A stretch of 25,330 nt of DNA from a virus. Made by a program: the position numbers and the translations under genes. The notes below the pieces were generated by a model. The model did not search any database. It worked only from the letters and a program-made list of their open reading frames with translations, and was not told the DNA's origin. The DNA lies in IMG/VR virus record IMGVR_UViG_3300001815_000003, positions 1 to 25,330 of that record; one strand, 5' to 3'. Of the stretch, positions 20,993-25,330 are shown piece by piece; position 1 is the first letter of the stretch; the number at the start of each line of letters is the position of its first letter.

Positions 20993-21019
20993 GGAATGCG
21001 ATAAGCGGCACTCTCCTGC

Positions 21020-21039
21020 TATAGCTGCCGAGCTATACT
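21020..21039 (+). promoter_or_regulatory. Repressor promoter and operator, leaderless start
   Basis: The palindrome TATAGC-TGCCGA-GCTATA (21020-21037) overlaps a -10 box TATACT (21034-21039). The ATG is at 21046, six bases after that box, so the transcript would begin at or next to the start codon with no ribosome site, as for lambda cI from PRM. No good -35 is visible, so activation may be needed. The operator matches the one at 6372-6389. Confidence 0.72.
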
Positions 21040-21045
21040 CAGGGT

Positions 21046-21540
21046 ATGAACATTAAGATGATGCGGAAAAAACGGCGACAGTTGGGTCTTACCCAGCAAC
21101 AGCTCGCGGACAAGTTGAAGGTAAAGCAAGCTTTCGTATCCGAATTGGAGCGCGGCACAAAGAAACCGAGCATTGAACGGCTTGAATCCATTGCTCGTGC
21201 ATTGAAGTGCAAAGCGGCGGAATTGCTGGATGAAAGTGGAAAGGAGTCGCCTATACAATGCCAGCCGGAGCCACAAAAAGCCGAAACGGTATTCCGGGAC
21301 TATGGCACCCCGGCGGGGCTGCGCGCCTTCGCGGACGATCACGCGCTTATCAACGCGCTGGCGGTGACACCTGGGGAGTGGGCAGTGCTGCGCGCGGTGC
21401 AGATCGAGGGGATTAGCAAGGACGGTTACCTTCAGTTGCTGGTGACCTTCCGCAGCGTGACGAGAACGTGTCACGGCCGAGTCAGCGAGGGGAGCGGCAG
21501 GGGCCAAGTCAGTCACGGCAGCGCGGGGCGGCATCGCTAA
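21046..21540 (+). CDS. XRE-family phage repressor without protease domain (164 aa)
   Basis: The N-terminal 70 residues form an HTH_XRE domain (LTQQQLADKLKVKQAFVSEL, then RGTKKPSIERLESIARAL). A middle region (GTPAGLRAFADDHALINALAV, TPGEWAVLRAV, KDGYLQLLVTFRSV) is known as a C-terminal module in other phage repressors, function unclear. There is no LexA/CI-type S24 peptidase domain, so RecA-triggered self-cleavage is not expected. The last 30 residues are Gly/Ser/Arg-rich. It is the likely binder of the TATAGC-N6-GCTATA operators. Confidence 0.85.
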   Translation: MNIKMMRKKRRQLGLTQQQLADKLKVKQAFVSELERGTKKPSIERLESIARALKCKAAELLDESGKESPIQCQPEPQKAETVFRDYGTPAGLRAFADDHALINALAVTPGEWAVLRAVQIEGISKDGYLQLLVTFRSVTRTCHGRVSEGSGRGQVSHGSAGRHR

Positions 21541-21590
21541 ATGACTGATTGGATTAGGCCGGCAAACCGGGGGCCGGATTCGAATGGCAG

Positions 21591-21623
21591 AGGCCGGAGG
21601 TTCGAATCTTCTCACCCCGACCA
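21591..21623. other. attP: Putative attP with tRNA-Pro 3' end
   Basis: GGTTCGAATCTTCTCACCCCGACCA (written in pieces: GGTTCGAATC, TTCTCACCCC, GACCA) is the T-arm, acceptor strand and CCA of a bacterial tRNA-Pro, with no 5' half of a tRNA upstream. It lies 15 bases beyond the integrase stop, the usual place for an attP whose integration restores the host tRNA gene. A related T-loop-like block (GGATTCGAATGGC) lies just upstream near 21577-21589 and may be a decoy or part of the integrase binding region. Confidence 0.75.
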
Positions 21624-21637
21624 TTCATAACAGACAC

Positions 21638-22738
21638 TTAACCGACCTCCTTTCTAGCTGTTGAAGGGGCCGCGTGACTTGATCGTGACAGGGCGTCGAG
21701 TTGATCGACCGCGGTGCGGACGCGATCTGGAGCCAAGTGGGCATAGCGCTCGGTCATGGTGACGGAGGCGTGGCCTAGCAGGTCGCGGATCTCGGTTAGG
21801 GGCACGCCGGCAGTCACCAGCCAGGCGGCGCAGGTGTGCCGGAGGTCGTGTATCCGGAAGTCGCTGATCTCGGCGCGGCGACAGGCGGTGGCAAAGCTGC
21901 GTTTGGTGCCGGCGATTCTGCTTCCATCCTGATGCGCGAAGACCCAAGGCGAGTCTGGGCAGTGTTGCGCGCGAAAGCGAGCGCGCGATAGCATGGCCGC
22001 GCGAGCCGAGTTATTCAGCGGCACAGTTCTCCGTTTGCCTGACTTGGTGTGCTGGGCCTCGAGCGTCACGAGCCGGCGCTTGAGGTCCACCCTCCCCCAC
22101 TCCAGCCCCAACAGTTCGCCGCTCCGGCAGCCAGTGTTGAGCGCCAGGGCGATGAAGTCGGCCAGGTGCGGGGCTCTTGGTTCGGCGGCGGCGGAGGCGA
22201 TGAGCCGCGCGGCTTCCTCCTGCGAGATCCAGCGAACGCGCCCCTCGGGTTCGCGCAACTTGCGCCCCTGGACCGGGTTCGGTATGTCCCAATCGAGCGC
22301 TCGCCGCGCCCAATTCAGCGCGGATGAGAGCAGGGACAGTTCGCGGTTGACTGTCGCGGGAGAAGCGCCAGCGCCCCGGCGGTCGGCGATGTAACTGGTG
22401 ACATCGGATGGCCGGAGTGTTTGGAGTTCGCGCCCGGTCAGTTTCGCGGTCAGGTGGCGCGCGCTCCAGATGTCGCGGTCGCACCGCTTGTCGGCGCCAG
22501 GTCCGTCCATATAGGCGAGCATCATTTCGTCATACGTCCTCGTCGGTTGCTTGTTCCAGTGCCGTTCCTCGCGGGCTTCGAGGGTCCATTTCGCGAGGAG
22601 TGCGGCGGCTTCGTTCTGGTCGGTCGTTCCAGTCGAGCGGCGAGTTCTCTGGCCGCTTGCGTTGGTGTAGCTCGCCCACCAGAGGGGCGAATCGGAACGA
22701 CGGTAGAGCCCTGAGCGGGCGGTGGTGCGCTTCGGCAT
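21638..22738 (-). CDS. int: Tyrosine-recombinase integrase (366 aa)
   Basis: The catalytic set is complete: R205 in NTGCRSGELLGLEW, a lysine near 232-235 in HTKSGKRRTVPL, H297 and R300 in IHDLRHTCAAW, H323 in LLGHASVTMTERY and the nucleophile Y332. The N-terminus (SGLYRRSDSPLWWASYT) is an arm-binding domain and residues about 65-150 the core-binding SAM-like domain. The ATG at 22738 has a perfect GGAGG 7 bases upstream. It integrates the circle at the tRNA-Pro-type attP next to its stop. The excisionase-like gene overlaps its first 217 bases in another frame. Confidence 0.95.
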   Translation of the reverse strand: MPKRTTARSGLYRRSDSPLWWASYTNASGQRTRRSTGTTDQNEAAALLAKWTLEAREERHWNKQPTRTYDEMMLAYMDGPGADKRCDRDIWSARHLTAKLTGRELQTLRPSDVTSYIADRRGAGASPATVNRELSLLSSALNWARRALDWDIPNPVQGRKLREPEGRVRWISQEEAARLIASAAAEPRAPHLADFIALALNTGCRSGELLGLEWGRVDLKRRLVTLEAQHTKSGKRRTVPLNNSARAAMLSRARFRAQHCPDSPWVFAHQDGSRIAGTKRSFATACRRAEISDFRIHDLRHTCAAWLVTAGVPLTEIRDLLGHASVTMTERYAHLAPDRVRTAVDQLDALSRSSHAAPSTARKEVG

Positions 22739-22962
22739 TTGGATTCCTCCGGCGATGCCGGCCCCGCGCGGTCGTTATTATCGCGCGGCAATAATTGAGC
22801 GTCGATATATCGCTCGAGGTCGCGGTGCGCGACGCGCAGTGAGCGCCCGACGCGCACGGGGGTTAGGTGCCCCTGGTCGAGCAGTCGCCGCACGGTGCGC
22901 TCGCTGACCGAGAGGGCATCGGCGGCGTGAGCCAGGGTGAGCAGCAAAGGGGCGGCACTCAT
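22522..22962 (-). CDS. Excisionase-like HTH protein, 3' half overprinted on int
   Basis: The ATG at 22962 overlaps the previous stop (ATGA). Residues 1-60 form a MerR/excisionase-type HTH_17 domain: LTLAHAADALSVSERTVRRL, then DQGHLTPVRVGRSLRVAHRDLERYI. Such proteins bend attachment-site DNA and steer the integrase to excision. From about residue 75 to the stop the frame overlaps the integrase start and is Pro/Arg/Ser-rich, so the useful part may be the first 70 residues. Length 146, against 60-90 in most excisionases. Confidence 0.8.
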   Translation of the reverse strand: MSAAPLLLTLAHAADALSVSERTVRRLLDQGHLTPVRVGRSLRVAHRDLERYIDAQLLPRDNNDRAGPASPEESKCRSAPPPAQGSTVVPIRPSGGRATPTQAARELAARLERPTRTKPPHSSRNGPSKPARNGTGTSNRRGRMTK

Positions 22963-23165
22963 AGCTCGTCCAGGCGCGACCATTCACAGTGTCCGCTGTT
23001 GAGCCGGTACTTCCATACCGGTCTACCGCGCTTGATGTCGGCGAACTCGGCGACAAGCTCCTCGGTGCGCTCCTGGAGCGAGCCGGCGGCGCGGGCGTCG
23101 GCGGCGTAGCTCTGAAGCTCGGCGTGGGCGCGCTTGGCCCAGTTGACTAGCGTGTCATGATCCAT
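22959..23165 (-). CDS. Small hypothetical protein (68 aa)
   Basis: The ATG at 23165 follows AGGAG and overlaps the previous gene by 11 bases; the stop overlaps the excisionase start. It is mostly helical (WAKRAHAELQSYAADARAAG, then RTEELVAEFADIKRG), with a C-terminal YRLNSGHCEWSRL strand segment. No family recognised. Tight overlaps on both sides imply it is cotranslated with the excisionase. Confidence 0.75.
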   Translation of the reverse strand: MDHDTLVNWAKRAHAELQSYAADARAAGSLQERTEELVAEFADIKRGRPVWKYRLNSGHCEWSRLDEL

Positions 23166-23427
23166 TGCAGGCTCCTAGCGGGCGGAAGCTGTCGCCTTGG
23201 GCGAGCGCTAGGTTCGCGCGCTGCCGAACGTCATCCATGGTCGCGTTGGTCGGCAGTTCCAGGATGCCGACAAGGCCGTCGCGGAACAGAATGCAGCGCC
23301 CAGCCAGCATAGTGACGTTCCGGTCGTGCTGGCGGGCGAGCTCCATGGACGAGCGGGCTTGCTCGGCTTGGAGCTTTTTCATCAAGGCATCGGCGAACGG
23401 GGTCTCGGAGTTGTTCTTCTTGGTCAT
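23155..23427 (-). CDS. Small hypothetical protein (90 aa)
   Basis: The ATG at 23427 follows GAGGT by 9 bases. An N-terminal charged helix (FADALMKKLQAEQARSSMEL) leads to a small beta segment (RCILFRDGLVGILELP) and a final helix (MDDVRQRANLALAQG). No catalytic motif, no membrane segment. It follows ssb in the operon by 13 bases. Unassigned. Confidence 0.75.
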   Translation of the reverse strand: MTKKNNSETPFADALMKKLQAEQARSSMELARQHDRNVTMLAGRCILFRDGLVGILELPTNATMDDVRQRANLALAQGDSFRPLGACNGS

Positions 23428-23439
23428 TGGTTGGCTACC

Positions 23440-23943
23440 TCAGAACGGAATGTCATCGTCAAAGTCGGCCGCGTTGTCGGGTTGCATCCCGAACGGCGCT
23501 GGCGCGTGCGGGTGAGGCTGTTGTGGCCGAGCTTGGGCGTTGGGCTGGTGCTGGGCGGCTTGGCCCTGGTGGGACTGCGGTGGCGTCTGGAAGGCGCTGG
23601 GCTGCTCGCCCTGAGAGTCGAGCATCATCAGGTCGCGAGCCCGAACCTCGGTGGTGTAACGATCCTGGCCGCTCTGGTCTTGCCACTTGCGCGTTTTGAT
23701 CTGGCCGGCGACGAATACCCGCGATCCCTTTCGGATGTACTGCTGCGCGATCTCGGCTAGGCGCTGCCAGAGAATGACGCGATGCCATTCGGTTTCCTCG
23801 CGCATCTCGCCCGTGGTCTTGTCGGTCCATTGCTCGTTTGTGGCCACTGAGAGCGTGGCGACAGGGGTTCCCTGCTGGGTATAGCGGAGCTCGGGGTCAG
23901 CGCCCAGCCGTCCAATCAACTCAACTCTGTTCAATGCGCGCAT
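23440..23943 (-). CDS. ssb: Single-stranded DNA-binding protein (167 aa)
   Basis: The OB-fold N-terminus is standard: [55 protein letters not shown] and [12 protein letters not shown] Gln/Pro-rich linker of about 45 residues follows, and the C-terminus is DFDDDIPF, the docking tail for repair and restart enzymes. It coats single strands made by the exonuclease and at forks and works with the ERF annealase. The ATG at 23943 has AGGAG 8 bases upstream, which overlaps the end of the previous gene. The tail is echoed by the 57-residue protein at 7814-7987. Confidence 0.96.
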   Translation of the reverse strand: MRALNRVELIGRLGADPELRYTQQGTPVATLSVATNEQWTDKTTGEMREETEWHRVILWQRLAEIAQQYIRKGSRVFVAGQIKTRKWQDQSGQDRYTTEVRARDLMMLDSQGEQPSAFQTPPQSHQGQAAQHQPNAQARPQQPHPHAPAPFGMQPDNAADFDDDIPF

Positions 23944-23946
23944 TGG

Positions 23947-24180
23947 TTATGCTCCTGGGCTGCTGGTTGACGATTCAAGGAAGTCAAAGCCGGCGATAGC
24001 TTCGGTGATATCCCTCATGCAGTAGTCGGGCATCTGTTCAGGGGGTGTGCCGTCGCAGTAGAAAAAGCCGCTCTGATACGTTGCCGCGACGGGCTTGCAG
24101 TGAAGGGGGTTGTCGGGTTGCGGGTAGAGCGTTATCCGGGCTCCGTCTTGGAGTGAGGAAAAGTCGGTTCTCTGTGCCAT
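23947..24180 (-). CDS. Small hypothetical protein (77 aa), complete copy
   Basis: The ATG at 24180 has AGGAG upstream. The compact N-terminal part looks beta-rich (ARITLYPQPDN, VAATYQSGFFYCDG), followed by MPDYCMRDITEAIAGFDFL. Two cysteines and no membrane segment. It ends three bases before the ssb start, so the two are probably cotranslated. Unassigned; its 5' part is repeated at 1-161. Confidence 0.8.
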   Translation of the reverse strand: MAQRTDFSSLQDGARITLYPQPDNPLHCKPVAATYQSGFFYCDGTPPEQMPDYCMRDITEAIAGFDFLESSTSSPGA

Positions 24181-24251
24181 GTGATCAGTCTCCTGGGTGT
24201 TGTTCTGCTTGGTCGTGAGTGGTGGGCGCGCGCGAGCGCCCTAGGGTGCTG

Positions 24252-25250
24252 TCAATCAATCGCTCTGGAGTAGTCCATGCGGACTCCTGGGACTTGGTCT
24301 AGCGCGATCCAACGAATGATGGCTTCGGCGTCCGTGTTGCTTAGGCCAGAGAGTTGAGCCAGGGCGGCCGCGGCGGCGCGGTTGGTGGCGCGCTTCTGCT
24401 CGCGGTCGACCAAGGGAGCGGGCGTGTCAGCGGGTGCTGATTGGGCTTCGTCCTTGGCGGCGGCTTCCGCTTCCGCGCGCGCTTTCGCGACGGCGGCGGC
24501 TTGTTGCTGGGCCGCGCGCTGGCGCTCCTCCTCGATCTTCAGGCGGGCTTGTTCTTCGGCATCGCGGCGCGCCTTGGCGGCGGCTTCCTCGGCCATTGTC
24601 TTGGCGTACAGTTCCCGCTCGCGCTGGCGCTCGGCTTCCTCCTCGGCCTTGATCCGCGCGCGCTCCTCCTCCACTTGGAGACGGCGCTTCTCGCATTGGC
24701 CCAGCCGATAGAGCGTCGCATCTCTGATCGATTGAGCTTCGGCTAGACGATCCCCAAGTGCGGGGTCTAGCTCGATGCGTTCGATGCGCTCGATTTCCGC
24801 GCGGATCTCTGCAAGCTCGGTGTGCTCCGGGTCAATCTCCTGGGCCAACTGATGTTGGTCTTGCCAGTCACGGATGGCGCGGAGTTCAGCCTGTTGGCGC
24901 GCGGCTTCCGCTTCTTCGAGTTCAGTTAGGGGCCGGCGAACCTCGCCTTTGAGCGCGTCCAGGCGCTCGCGAACGGTGCGGCGCTGGGCGTCGACAGCGC
25001 CAGCCTTTTTCTTGAGGTCAGCAACAAGGTCTTTCCCCAACTGGTCTAGGTAGGTCTTGCTGCGAGCGACCCTGTTCGCCAGGGAGGCAATTTCCTTGCG
25101 GCCTTTGGCTGTACTGACATCGAGTACGACGGCGCGGGCGTGCGTCTCGATTTCCTGAAGGACTTCCTCTAAGGCCGTACCGTCCGGCTGGAACACGTCG
25201 GTTCCTGAAATCTGAATCAGCTTGGCGGGGAGTGTTGAGGTGGCGGCCAT
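24252..25250 (-). CDS. Coiled-coil phage protein, second copy of the same locus
   Basis: Identical to 233-1231; the preferred ATG is at 25250 with GGAG 8 bases upstream. It is listed because it lies in the window, but on the circle it is one gene. It is followed, in the direction of transcription, by the 77-residue gene and ssb. Confidence 0.85.
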   Translation of the reverse strand: MAATSTLPAKLIQISGTDVFQPDGTALEEVLQEIETHARAVVLDVSTAKGRKEIASLANRVARSKTYLDQLGKDLVADLKKKAGAVDAQRRTVRERLDALKGEVRRPLTELEEAEAARQQAELRAIRDWQDQHQLAQEIDPEHTELAEIRAEIERIERIELDPALGDRLAEAQSIRDATLYRLGQCEKRRLQVEEERARIKAEEEAERQRERELYAKTMAEEAAAKARRDAEEQARLKIEEERQRAAQQQAAAVAKARAEAEAAAKDEAQSAPADTPAPLVDREQKRATNRAAAAALAQLSGLSNTDAEAIIRWIALDQVPGVRMDYSRAID

Positions 25251-25263
25251 TATTGGGGCTCCG

Positions 25264-25330
25264 TTATTCGACAGGGGTTGATTGGAGGTTAGTGAGTGCG
25301 CCATTGAGGCGGGCGCGGATGGCGCCCGTC
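25264..25330 (-). CDS. 3' end of the 67-residue hypothetical gene, cut by the window edge
   Basis: The last 22 codons of the gene seen complete at 1245-1448. It is partial only because the window stops here. Confidence 0.75.
   Translation of the reverse strand, partial: TGAIRARLNGALTNLQSTPVE

Larger units (their letters stand above)
24020..25330. repeat. Direct terminal duplication, right copy
   Basis: Same sequence as 1-1311 (see that entry). It marks the closure of the 24,019-bp circle. Confidence 0.95.

Noticed and set aside
21541-21623. Functional tRNA gene
   Set aside because: Only the T-arm and acceptor 3' strand are present; no anticodon arm or 5' half is found, so it is an attachment-site fragment.
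1-25330. CRISPR array or cas system near the Cas4-like nuclease
   Set aside because: No regularly spaced repeats and no other cas genes; the nuclease sits in an ERF/SSB recombination module.

Overview
The window is a GC-rich (roughly 60-65% by eye), densely coding phage-like element. Bases 1-1311 are repeated exactly at 24020-25330, so the sequence reads as a circular molecule of 24,019 bp opened at an arbitrary point and carried once past its start. The host is most likely a GC-rich proteobacterium: strong GGAGG-type ribosome sites, sigma70-like promoters, and a core beside the integrase that matches the 3' end of a bacterial tRNA-Pro. I cannot name a species.

Layout on the circle. (1) A leftward early operon starts at an extended -10 promoter near 6370-6378. 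It runs through a small ORF, a SLOG/DprA-like protein, coiled-coil and small hypothetical proteins, an ERF annealing protein, a Cas4-like PD-(D/E)XK exonuclease and SSB, then an excisionase-like protein and a tyrosine integrase, ending at the putative attP (about 21591-21623). (2) An immunity region at 20715-21540 has a rightward repressor and a leftward Cro-like gene. (3) A second leftward operon, 20933 to 11957, holds an O-like initiator, a P-like helicase loader, an M15 endolysin, a PD-(D/E)XK nuclease, a GapR-like protein, a holin-like protein, a phospholipase-D-like protein, a tail-fibre-like protein, a tandem glycosyltransferase and several structural-looking proteins. (4) A short rightward cassette, 10937-11951, has its own promoter and an internal terminator. 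(5) Between 6325 and 10936 lies about 4.6 kb with almost no credible coding sequence but much DNA/RNA structure.

The circuit: the same 18-bp palindrome, TATAGC-N6-GCTATA, covers the early promoter (6372-6389) and the repressor's own -10 box (21020-21037), which suggests one repressor silencing the early operon and controlling itself. Replication (O/P-like), recombination (ERF, exonuclease, SSB), integration and lysis functions are all present.

What stands out: a parS centromere site (TGTTTCACGTGGAACA) with no parA/parB; a 57-residue, very acidic protein ending in DIPF like the SSB C-terminal tail; a family of at least six hairpins of common architecture with covarying outer stems; four paralogous small proteins of structural type; and no recognisable terminase, portal, major capsid or tape measure. 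The element is therefore either a satellite that borrows a helper's packaging machinery or a virus with unrecognised virion proteins.
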